Origin: Phanerochaete sordida
Lineage: Eukaryota > Basidiomycota > Agaricomycetes > Polyporales > Phanerochaetaceae
Assembly (NCBI GenBank): GCA_019973155.2
Contig: BPQB01000163.1
Location: 1 to 27,750 of the forward strand
Direction: 5' to 3'
DNA: 27,750 bases
This document shows, piece after piece, positions 17,784 through 26,893 of this stretch. Below the pieces are notes generated by a model. That model did not search any database, had not been told where the DNA came from, and worked only from the letters and a program-made list of their open reading frames with translations. The stretch's first letter is position 1. Each line of letters begins with the position of its first letter. The translations under genes and the position numbers were made by a program.

Positions 17784-18200
17784 CTGCAAAAAGCTCTGGT
17801 GTTAAAAGCAACTATTTGAGACTCAAATAGTTCTAAATAGGTCAATTAGATGAATAACACTAATTTACGCACGTCAAAAACCTATTTTGCCTCTATTTGG
17901 TTTCTTTTTGACTTCTTTTTGTGCACTATTTGCCTTCTAATTGGTCTCCTTGCACGCTATCTCTATCCTATCCACCTTGCTGGTATCTATATAGTACCTA
18001 TCTTGATATTTGTGCCCTTATGCAACATTATTCTTTCGTTATTTTTTATCTTTTTGACCTTTACTGTTACTGTCTTTGGCCTTTCTGTGTTCTATTTCCA
18101 CTATTCATCTATTTGACCTCTGTTACCCATCTTGCTGAACTCTATTTGATGTCTTTTCCCTCACTTGATCATCTAATCTACTTTTTGACTTCTTTTGCAG
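17781..18200 (+). repeat. Third, diverged relative of the 425-bp TIR element (copy C)
   Basis: It starts CATCTGCAAAAAGCTCTGG, the same terminal repeat as copies A and B and in the orientation of copy B, followed by AAATAGTTCTAAATAGG and CTATTTG-rich sequence that aligns loosely with copy B. The far end is not clear: CTTCTTTTGCAG at about 18188-18199 would give about 420 bp, but similar AT-rich sequence continues. The left end is fused to the gag start codon, with no TA or AG flank that would mark a clean insertion. Confidence 0.6.
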
Positions 18201-18757
18201 CTCTAATTATTTTCTATGCAAGACCTTCTTATTTATTTGCCTGTTTGCCATCTTATTCAATGCTAAGACATCACTGGTTGGTATTTATTTCTTCACTATG
18301 TGACGATTTACTCTGGCCTTAGCGTACACTTTCCAGTTGATGTTCTATTCCTCTTTCTGACCTTAGTGTTGTCGAAACAGGTGCTATTGTGCACTTACTT
18401 GCTTACTATGCCAGACCTACCTCAGAGCTAAGTCAAGACTATCGGATAGCTTTTTCAGCGCTACCAAAGTACTGACCATGCTCTATTTTCCCTACGTCAA
18501 AGATAACCTTGTGCTATTCCACTTCTTTCAGAGTCCTATCCTAATGTATCTTGAATACTATCTCAGTTCTTGTTGCCTTCTGTATGGCAATATGTTCAGA
18601 CCTAATCACACTATTCAAGGGCTACAGGAAAGATAATGTATCAATTAATCAGAAATAAAATAGCTATTAGTACAGTGCAGTATACGTATTAGAGCCCGGA
18701 GAGAGAAAGGAAATGTGTGCGTGCAGGGGTATCAGGGGGTATCAGAGGACGAGCAGG
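18201..18757. other. AT-rich intergenic sequence
   Basis: CTATTTG- and pyrimidine-rich sequence of the same character as copy C, then (from about 18640) the 3' flank of the DUF6532-type gene with a small duplicated word (GGGGTATCAG twice at 18725-18745). ORFs at 17850-18116 and 17921-18322 are low-complexity frames. No gene, LTR or primer-binding site is recognised. Confidence 0.5.
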
Positions 18758-19831
18758 CTACAAGACTTCCATGTTGTCAACGTCCATGTACTCCACCGAT
18801 GACTCAACGATGCCCCTGGGCTTGCAGATACGGCCATTGCTGGAATTATGTCAGCAACCAAAGAAATGATGGGGGGGGAGGGGGACATACTGGGCGTCGT
18901 TGTAGGTGTTGCGAAGGAGACACTCAAGCGCACCAGGCCGCTTTTCGGAGAGTGCGGCCATGGTGGCCTCGTGGGACTCGTACGTTGTGCCGTAGCGCTT
19001 GACGGAGAAGTCCCAGACTTCGCCCTCCACGCTGGCCATGTCGCGGATGACGGAGTGGATCTATGAAGCAGTGAGCAACTCATACAAATAAGATAAAAAT
19101 CACACACCGCCGTGGCCACCAGGCAGATGAGAGGACCAGGAACCATGTTGTAGACCGTACCCTGCCACTCCTGCTTGAAGAAATCCGGAACGGACTCAAG
19201 GAAGCTGATGCGCTGCTTGAAGAGAAGGACAGAGAGGATGTCGGCGATGCATGGGTGCCGGAAGGGCTTTGTTCCGTCAATCTGCGCCTGTGCAAGACTT
19301 GAGCGCAAAAAGATAGACAAAAAAGCGCAGACGAGACTTACCAAAACGTCGCCAGGGAAGATGTAGCGCAGCCCTATGAGCAGCTGCTTGAGGCGTTCCG
19401 TAAGGTTGGGCGGGTTGTTGTTGAGCTTGTAGTGAATGGGAACCTTGCTGATTGCAATCATCCGAACATGGCCTCGCACCTGGCTGAGGTGCGTCTCGAG
19501 CTGCAATAGTTAGCGAGATGGGCAGAACAGCAGATTAGAGGCCACTTACCAAGGAGAGGACCTCACGGGTCCAGTCGGAGTGCGCAGCAGAGAATTTCTC
19601 AAGAATCTCACCCTCCTGCAGATCGGCAGCGGACCTTTTCATGCCCTTAAGGAGAAACCGGAGCTTGTTGAACCTGAGGTCGTCGGGGAAAGTGTCGATG
19701 GTGTAGACCCGGGCCTCGATGATCAGGTACGCCCGCTTGATGACAGCGCGCAGACGCGGGTTCAGGCGTTTGAGCGCCAGCTTGCCTTTGCGACCATAGA
19801 TGAGGGCAAAGAGGGGGACGTCGCCGTCATC

Positions 19832-19864
<33 letters not shown>

Positions 19865-22445
19865 CAGCGAAGGCCACTTACCACTGCCGTTGGCGAGCCC
19901 AATGTTGGATGGGCCAGCATGCGAGGGGCCGGCGGTCGAAGGGGCAGCACGCGCGGGGCCGGCAGTCGAAGGGGCAGCACGCGAGGGGCCGGCGGTCGAA
20001 GGGGCAGCACGCGAGGAACCAGCAGGGGCGTATCTTGCGGCGACGGCGGTTCGCGTACGCGAGCGACTCTTCGATAATGATAGCCCTTGCTCATCGTTGT
20101 TGTCGTCCTCCTCGACGCGCATGACAGGCTCCTGCAAATGACAGTGAGCGCATAGGAAAAGTCAAATAGCAGGCGTGCTTACCTCTGCATAAAGCTTCTC
20201 GACGGCCTTGGAAATCTACAGCACAGTGAGTACATCGCGATCACATAGTGAATAATGTATTGCGCACCTGAGCCGTCACACGGCGCGTAGGCTGCGACAC
20301 TGGCTCGTTCTCGTTGTTGGACTCTTCTCCATCGGCGTCCCAGTCGACCATGGTGAGCTTCACCTCCTGCAGCAGAGTCAGCCACAATGCTGCAATAGAA
20401 GGGACGATCACTCACCTCCGACGCAAGCATGCGCTTGAGCTTCTTTGGGTCTACCAGTGCGGCGGCGAGGTCGTCGTTGTCGTCGCTGATGAGCGCGCCC
20501 AACGCTGAGTCTTGATCGCTGCTGTCGTGCGCGCTGTGCTCGTAGTTTGACCCGCCGCTGTCGTCGTTCTCGTCAGACAGCGGCTCGCAGACGGGCTCCT
20601 TGCCCTTGCCCTTGCGAGGACGGGGCTGCTCCTCGTCGTCGTCGGATGGCGGTTCGCGGGCGCGCTCCTTGCCCTTGCCTTTGCCCTTGCAAGGACGGGG
20701 CTGCTCCTCGTCGTCGTCGGATGGCGGTTCGCGGGCGCGCTCCTTGCCCTTGCCTTTGCCCTTGCGAGGACGGGGCTGCTCCTCGTCGTCGTCGGATGGC
20801 GGTTCGCGGGCGCGCTCCTTGCCCTTGCCTTTGCCCTTGCGAGGACGGGGCTGCTCCTCGTCGTTGTCGGATGGCGGCTCGCGGGCGCGCTCCTTGCCCT
20901 TGCTCTTGCGAGGACGGTGCTTGTAGGGCTGCGCGTCAGCGCCGCCGTCGTCATCGTCCTCAGGCTCAGAGTCGTTGGGGTCACGCTGGAACACGTTGGT
21001 GTTCTGCTGGGCATGCTCAGGCTCGGACATGTCGTACGGCTCGCTCAGTGCATGCCCACAGGGAGCCGAGCTCCAATGGAAGTCGCTGCCAGCGACGTGC
21101 TCGAGCTTGGGGTTGTCGAGCTCGTTGCTCTCGGGCTCGTTGTTCTCGAGCCCGCCGTTCTCAGCCTGGTCGTTCAGGAGCTCGTCGTTCAGGAGCTCGT
21201 CGTTCTCGAGCTCGCCGACGGCTGCTTGACTGCGCACGTTCGTGGACTCTTCGTCTGCGCCTACGTTCTTGCCTTCTCTTTCGATTTGGCGATCCTTGTC
21301 GTTGACGGCGAGCTGCTGAGCGACCTGGCTGACGACACGCTTGGGCTTCGGTCTGGGGCGCGGAGTTCTGGGGGCTGAGTGGGGCATGAGCAGAGCCATC
21401 AGTCGAAGAAGATAATAACAACTCACGCTGTTGCACGGCTTTCGAGAGCTCTGCACTGCGCTGACTGAGCACAGGCTCGGCATGCTCTGAGTTTGAAGCC
21501 AGCGGTGCGCTCGGCTCCGCCGCATTCTGCTTCTTCCCGTAGGTGCGAGTTGGTGTAGGGACTGGAAAGGCAGGATCAGAACATATGCAATACTTTAGAA
21601 CGGTGTGCATACCTTTGAGCCTGCCGCTGGCATTCCCATCTCTGTCGTCATCCTCGCTATCTTTCCCATACGCGGCACCTACAAACAATGCAACCGTCAG
21701 CACAAGCCAAGAAGTTGGCAAAGTCTGAGGACGTACTGATAGCGGCGAGCCTTTTCCTCGCGGCCGCCTGCGCAAGCTTCTGCTGTGTTTCCCGCGCAAG
21801 TTGCGGCCGCCTGGCCTCCTTGTCGATCGAGTCTTCATCCATGTCGACGTCGCTGTTGGCGCGCGGAGGCGTAGGATTTGACGGACGGGCTGTAGGGCCG
21901 GCTGGTTGCATAGTGCGGAAGGACTGTGGTAGAGGGACTCGGACAAAGTCCAACACCTGTCGGACAGGTGCGGAAGCCGGCTTCGCTGACGTGGCAGTCG
22001 AGTTCAGGCCCTTCGAGACTGGAGGCTTGACGATCTGCACCTCGAAGGCGCTCCTGGGCTTCGAACGGGGGACTTCGGCAGTCTTGGACGTCAGCGGCTG
22101 CTGGGTTGAGATGGCCGGGCCAAAGCAGGCGGTGCGTGCGCTGGCATGCGCGAGGTGGGTAACAGCTGGGAAAGATCAGTCGGAATCAATAAGAGCATGC
22201 ACGCTGACACTTACCCATCTTCTTCAGGGGCTGCCGATCCTCATTCTCGCTTCCAGAAGGGCTTCGAGGAGCCTTGCGCTTCCCAGCTGGGCATTTGTCA
22301 GAGTCAATCTCCGTGAGGGTGGAAAGAGCTCACCGGTCTTGTCGCTTCGGGCGCGCTTTGACTTCTCGCCCAAAGCTTGCTTGTTCGTTGGGTCCGGACG
22401 CAGATCTTTGGCTTGCTTGGCTTGAGACCGAGTCGAAGGGGCCAT
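18758..22445 (-). CDS. DUF6532-type domain protein, 13 exons, 1025 residues
   Basis: Exons, in coding order: 22445-22334, 22286-22215, 22165-21737, 21678-21613, 21561-21427, 21374-20416, 20366-20268, 20215-20183, 20131-19550, 19500-19342, 19287-19108, 19060-18891 and 18839-18758. All introns are GT..AG of about 46-58 nt and the total is 3078 nt, in phase, with no internal stop. Residues 1-750 are charged and low-complexity: Lys-rich start (MAPSTRSQAKQAKD), LENDELLND repeats, 25-residue KGKGKERAREPPSDDDEEQPRP repeats, a polyAsp run. Residues about 755-1000 form the domain: RAVIKRAYLIIEARVYTIDT, LETHLSQVRGHVR, KPFRHPCIADILSVLLF, VPGPLICLVATAIHSVI, and SHEATMAALSEKRPG. This matches my memory of DUF6532, an uncharacterised Agaricomycete family; the name should be checked. 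Function unknown. The Lys-rich and acidic tracts suggest a nuclear protein (inference). Exon 8 is only 33 nt. Confidence 0.85.
19833..19864 (-). repeat. Coding (GAC)n microsatellite, polyAsp
   Basis: An uninterrupted GTC/GAC trinucleotide run in exon 9 that encodes about ten Asp residues (DDDDDDDDDD, then EDDGD) directly before the DUF6532-type domain. Length variation between strains would change only the acidic spacer. Confidence 0.9.
19917..20025 (-). repeat. 30-bp coding tandem repeat
   Basis: Units begin at 19917, 19947, 19977 and (partial) 20007, each close to GCACGCGAGGGGCCGGCGGT on the plus strand, and encode a 10-residue repeat of the type AAPSTAGPSR in exon 9. It is a Pro/Ala/Ser-rich linker between the charged N-terminal part and the polyAsp run. 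Confidence 0.85.
20591..20917 (-). repeat. 75-bp coding minisatellite in exon 6
   Basis: Unit starts at 20615, 20690, 20765 and 20840 are exactly 75 bp apart; a shorter, more diverged unit follows at 20909. Each encodes 25 residues (KGKGK then ERAREPPSDDDEEQPRPR), alternating a basic and an acidic block. Adjacent units are nearly identical, the mark of recent expansion or homogenisation. Confidence 0.92.
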
Positions 22446-22887
22446 CGGCGGACAGGGAGGAGAGATCTAGGAAAAAGGAGAGTAGTAAAATTAAAGAAGA
22501 TAGAATACGAACTGTAGAGACAGTGGTATAGAACGAGTGTGTGCGTGTGTGTGTGTAGGTAGAGATGCGAGGTCGATGTTGAAGTTGAAGTGTGCACTCG
22601 CTAACCGGCGCGTCGACACCCAAGCGGTCACAGCCAGTCACATCATGTGACACCGCCAACGAGGCGTGTCAGTAGGGCAGGAAGCGTAGAAGTACAGCTA
22701 TTCGGGAGTCAGCAAGTATAATACAGCGGTGTGCGTGCGATGAAAACCAAGAAATATACAAGAGACGCATGAGCGAGAGCAGGAGCAGGCCGAGCACGAC
22801 GCAAGCGGGGAGGCGGCAGAGTCGTTGTCGACGCGAGACACGTTCAGCGCAAGGCTCTTGACGTGTGCCAAGCAGTGTGACTACAGC
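22446..22887. promoter_or_regulatory. Intergenic region: promoter of the DUF6532-type gene and 3' flank of its neighbour
   Basis: Directly before the start codon (minus strand) lies a pyrimidine-rich CTCTCCTCCCTGTCCGCCG-like leader. A GT/CA dinucleotide run is at about 22539-22556 and an AT-rich stretch (TTTAATTTTAC on the minus strand) at about 22483-22493. No ORF with content; nothing else recognised. Confidence 0.45.
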
Positions 22888-25168
22888 TCAAAGGGCACGC
22901 AGTGAGGGCGGAACTATGCGCGGGAGTGCAGCAGCTCGCCCAAACTTCTGGAACGCGCATTCACAGTAGAACTTGACGAGCACGCGCTCGAGCTGGAGGC
23001 CTTCGTCAGCTGGCGCAGCGTGGTGGAACTTCTGCGTCTTGACCGCGTCTGGACAGCTAGGCCACCGCCGGAGGAGGAGGCGCATGCCTTCCAGGCAGTC
23101 GACGCGGTCACTGAAGGCTTCCGCCGACAGCCTGCTGGGCAGAGGCGGCATGTCGGGCCTTGACCAGTGGTTGTCGGGGAAGATGACGGCAAGGAGCTGG
23201 TGTCGGAGGCGCAGCGCGCGCTGGCCCCTTTGTGGGACCATGCGGGCCTCGAGCTCGCATACCTCCGCGCGGAAGGCGACCTCCGCTAGCTCCCACGCAA
23301 TCTCACGAGCAACGTCGGCGGCGAGAGGCATGCTGCCAGCCCGAGCGGCTGCACTGTCAAGCACGCAGGCGGTCCCTCGCCAGACAAAGCTTGAGATCGG
23401 TTCAATCCGCAGCTTGAGGGGCTGTTCCTGGCGTCCGAAGAGTGCAGAGAAGTAGGCGCAGACCGCCTCCTTCTGCTCGTGGCGCTTTTGTGCAACCTCC
23501 TTCTTCTTGGCGGCCTGCGACGATGAGCTTGAAGTCACCTTGCCCAAAGTACCGTCGCTGGCCGTGCTCTTCGCGCTACCTGCCAGCGTCCGTTGGCCCT
23601 CGCTCGCCTGCTTCTCCTCCTCGGACTGCTCAGGAAAGCGCGACAGCAGCGTACGCCACGAGCCTTGTGTGACGGGAGGGTGGAGGGTCGGCCGACCAAG
23701 CAAGCTGAAGAGAGGCGTCCTGAGGGACATCCAGTTTGAGATGTACACCAGGAGCCTGAGCTTGTTCTGCGGCATGACCAACAGCTCGGGCTCAGGGAAC
23801 CACAGACCGACAAGCGACTCGCAGGGCTTCGATGTGTCGAGGGCGCTGAGAGCCTCCTGCCACACGGCGACTCTGGCTGGGAGAAGTTCGTGCTGCTGGT
23901 GCTTGAACTGCTCCAGAGCCTGGACGCGCTGAGCTACAGAAGAATCAGTGGATGTACGTCGCTCGCAGGGCTAGGCGGTACTCACTAGCTTTGCCCTTGC
24001 CCTTGCCTTTGTGCTTCCAGCCATCATCCTCCATCTCCTCCTCGTCGATACCAAACGCAGCCGGTAAGGCGACGTGCTCGATGTCTAAAAGGGCCTCAGA
24101 TTCTTGCGCGATGGCGGCGAGATGCGCCCCGCCAGCGAGAACCTTGCGCCGAACATCGCCACCAGCGATCGCGATATCTTGGACAACGTCGACAGGCTGC
24201 GTGAAGGGCACAGGTTGCCGACCTTCGATCTGGATATCGCCGACCATTTGGCACATCTGGATGTACCAAACAGGCACGCCTGCAGCGTATAGCTGCTGTG
24301 CGACGGACTGGTCGGTGCAGAATGCACCCATGACGCCAAAGCCGTCAATCCCAGGCTCGGGAGCCACCTGCTCGCGGACACCGCTCGAAGGAGCGTTGCG
24401 TTGTGTCACGAAGTGCCAGCGCATGAACGCTAAGCACTCCACAAAGCAGCGGTGCAGGCGACCTGCCAGGCTGACGACGTTTCGGAAGGTTGAAGGCACT
24501 GCGAAGAGGGCAAGCGTGTTGCGGGTGGCTGCATGGAGGCGTAGAAGCTCGTCGACGACATGTGTCTGCGGCGCTGGGCTGTCGCGTTGAAATTCGTTGA
24601 CCTTATAGTCCAGGACTTCGACGGCGATACGGAGATCATGGAGCTTGCGAGACGAGAGATACCCGTAAGCTTGGCCGCTTGGATCGTCGTTCGCCTGCAG
24701 AAAGTCGCTGGGCGTGGGCGTGAGCCAGATCGGGGCACAGGTGGACTGCTGTGTAGGACACTTGGGAATGAAGGGGAGGTAAGGCAGCGAGGACGAGTAT
24801 AGCTGGGGCCAGTTCAGCGGGTCCTCAACGCCAAACCTGCCGTCCGAGCGGAGCGAGATGCTCACGACGCCGATGATGGGCTGAGGGACCCAGGTAGTGC
24901 TGAGAGCAGTCACGCAGTGCGTGTTGTTCTCGGTGAAGCTGTGTGCGAGTCCTCGAGCCCAACGGAATCTGCGGTGCTCGCCCAGAGGGTCGCGGTGGTG
25001 ATTTGAAGGGTCGAACAGGGTCGAGCGCACTACAGTGGTGCCGACAAGAGAATCCTCCGGTAGGGTAGACAAATCCGTGTATCGAGGTTGATCGAATGGG
25101 TGAGGTATTGACCTTGTGCTGAAGCTGTGTGAGCTGTAAAGCCTAGAACGAGTGGATCCGCAGGTCAA
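22888..25168 (-). CDS. Two-exon gene of an unnamed Agaricomycete-type family; 5' end uncertain
   Basis: Exon 1 is 23986 to at most 25168, the intron is 23934-23985 (GTGAGT..TGTAG, 52 nt), and exon 2 is 23933-22888. The phase fits across the junction and about 740 codons are open. The N-terminal half includes QVAPEPGIDGFGVMGAFCTD and AAGVPVWYIQ; a KGKGKGKA linker precedes the intron. The C-terminal half has WQEALSAL, PQNKLRLLVYISNW, VAREIAWELAEVAFRAEVCE and ERVLVKFYCECAFQKFGRAA. I have seen similar hypothetical proteins, with a conserved REIxWEL motif, in mushroom genomes, but know of no function. The open frame starts with TTG inside a palindromic tract and has no ATG near its start, so a first exon is missing, unseen, or cut off by that tract. 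Same strand as the DUF6532-type gene, 442 bp away. Confidence 0.7.
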
Positions 25169-25280
25169 CTCGGAGCCGAACCCACGGGTAATGATGTTCC
25201 TAGACCCGCCACTCAGATCCGCGCGGATCCTTTCGCACGGATCACCCAGACCCGTGGGTCATATACTTATGGGTCTCGAG
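25147..25280. repeat. Palindromic GACCC/GGGTC tract, possible hAT-type end or small MITE
   Basis: Dense inverted words: GATCCGCGCGGATC (25207-25220), GACCCGTGGGTC, GACCCACGAG-type variants and GGTCAACTCGG near one edge answered by CGAGTCAACCC near the other. This is the same style as the tracts at 1-116 and 5377-5560 but with different words. It coincides with the point where the reading of the 22888-25168 gene loses its start codon. Confidence 0.5.
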
Positions 25281-25377
25281 TCAACCCACGAGTCGGTCAT
25301 TCATCCAGCACAAATCATGGGAATTGATGCACATGCACATGTATTCTGATACACTATACACCCTATGGTACTGTAAG

Positions 25378-26131
25378 CTACTCGTCATCCGAATCACTGT
25401 CGGTCTGCAGCGCGGGCATGTCCGGGTCTTCAGTGTTGGTGTCGCTGTGCTCGAAGAGGACTGTAGATGACTCTGCGGCAGTGAGTGAAGGCGCCGCCGC
25501 TTTGTCTTCAGCTGTAGTGTCTGTTGCGGGCGAGTTCTACGAATGCCTCGATGAGATAAGCACGAGCATATACCTCTGTACTCACCTGCGCAGCCATCAC
25601 GCATCTGGCAGCAGTACCCATAGCTACTTGAGCAGGGTCTTCGGACCAGTTTGGGATGCCGTTCTGCCGAAGCAGCTCTCGGGCGATCCACTCGACCAGC
25701 TGCGACAGGTCAGACCCCAGGCGGTTCCGCACTGCCGAGTTGGTGAGTAGCTCGTATTCGGCATACCAGCAAGACACGCCGCCAAGGCGACGAATCCGCT
25801 GGCTAGCAAGAAAGCCGCGGCGACGAAGATAGACCTATATTATGCAGCAGCAAAGGTCAGAAGCAATCACGCGCAGATCTGATAGGCTACGCACCCAACC
25901 ATCCCGTCCTTCGAACTGGAGCTTGTCGACCATCAAGGTCTCTCCGTTATGCGGGGACGTCCAGGGGTCTGATATGATACGGAACCGTGGTAGGTCTTGA
26001 AAGGCGACAACAGGGGGAGGCCAGGTCATAATGTGCTGGTGGAAATGCGAGAGATGGGGGAAGGCTCGAGGGAGGAAGACGTTCCGTGGAGAAGACGAAG
26101 GGAGCCGAGTTTTGAGGACGGTCCATGACAT
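25378..26131 (-). CDS. Three-exon gene of unknown function with acidic tail
   Basis: Exons 26131-25895, 25834-25586 and 25536-25378 join in phase 0 at both introns (GTGCGT..ATATAG and GTGAGT..TTCGTAG), giving 214 residues and a stop. Segments include LPRFRIISDPWTSPHNGE, MVDKLQFEGRDGW joined to VYLRRRGFLASQRI, then CWYAEYELLTN, LVEWIARELLRQNGIPNW and a Ser/Asp/Glu-rich end (DSDSDDE). The clean phase of three exons argues for a real gene. The start is provisional: the frame is open further upstream to 26263 without an ATG, and a parallel frame (25947-26180) is also protein-like, so a 5' exon may be missing. I do not recognise the family. It lies on the same strand as the two genes downstream of it. 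Confidence 0.6.
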
Positions 26132-26893
26132 TTGGAGGTCCGACGAGGTGCGCCGGCCATGCCGTCCACGTTCGTGCCAATTTAGGGATGAAATCTTGGG
26201 GCAGCAGACGTGTGAGGCAGACGAACGTCGAACGACAGGGAGAGGCTTGAGTTGGCGCGGCACAACGGCTTTCCCAGGGTCAGCGCGCTAGGCGCTGAGC
26301 CTGAATTACCGACTTGAACCTCCGCGCTACGCTCTTAGCATGCTCCTCCTCCCCACATTGTCAGGTTCCCTGCAATGTATCCCTACAGCAATACCATTCC
26401 ATACGCCTTTACACTCAATATTGCTGGTAGAACCAGCTGTCCCAAGCATGTCCAGCTCGACCGTTGTTTCTGCTCCCCGCCCGTGGTCCTGGAGAGAGTG
26501 CCGAGGCCACCCCATAGCGGAAGCAAATCCAAGTTTCGTGAGTCATCTGGGACCTGGAATTCAGGTCGGATCTTATCTCTGCAGCAATCCATTCGTTGGC
26601 GAGGCCGTTGTCGGGGCTTGGCCCGATATCCAACTCCATCCCCCCTCGAAATTCGACCCGGATTGGCTCAACCCGCATACCGTCACCTCCTGCAGCAGCG
26701 AGCGAGCGCAGAGAAGGTTGTTTCAGGGTGGATAGTGACGAATATCGGCCGAAGGCTTGCGTGAAGGCGCAGAACTCCATACGCCGCGCTGAGTGCCATT
26801 TCCCGGCTCTCCTTGCCCTTTCCTTCCCACCCCGCTGTTTCGCCTCTCAACTCTCTCGTCTTGCCGCTTCTTGTGCGCGTTCGCAATTCTGCC
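26132..26893. other. Divergent intergenic region with uncertain minus-strand exon candidates
   Basis: Minus frames at 26415-26780 (ATG at 26780; contains MELDIGPSPDNGLANEWI and MTHETWICFRYG) and 26327-26515 (VELDMLGTAGS, VWNGIAVGIHC) look protein-like and could be 5' exons of the gene at 25378-26131, but I found no splice path that joins them in phase. Plus frames 26340-26735 and 26596-27078 cover the same DNA. The right edge (26800-26893) is the pyrimidine-rich leader of hAT-C. Confidence 0.35.

Noticed and set aside
20591..20917. CRISPR-like array of regular repeats
   Set aside because: The 75-bp units are contiguous, coding and have no unique spacers; the genome is eukaryotic.
20547..21305. 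Large plus-strand ORF of 252 codons rich in Arg and Cys
   Set aside because: It is the antisense of the repetitive exon 6, whose minus-strand reading splices in phase into a full 1025-codon gene.
20179..21525. Unspliced 448-codon ORF as a separate gene
   Set aside because: Its ends run through introns with good GT..AG sites; the spliced model keeps phase over 13 exons.
26282..26345. Possible tRNA on the minus strand (GGTTCAAGTC resembles a B box)
   Set aside because: The bases around the loop do not form a T stem and no acceptor or D arm pairs; at most a chance or decayed B box.
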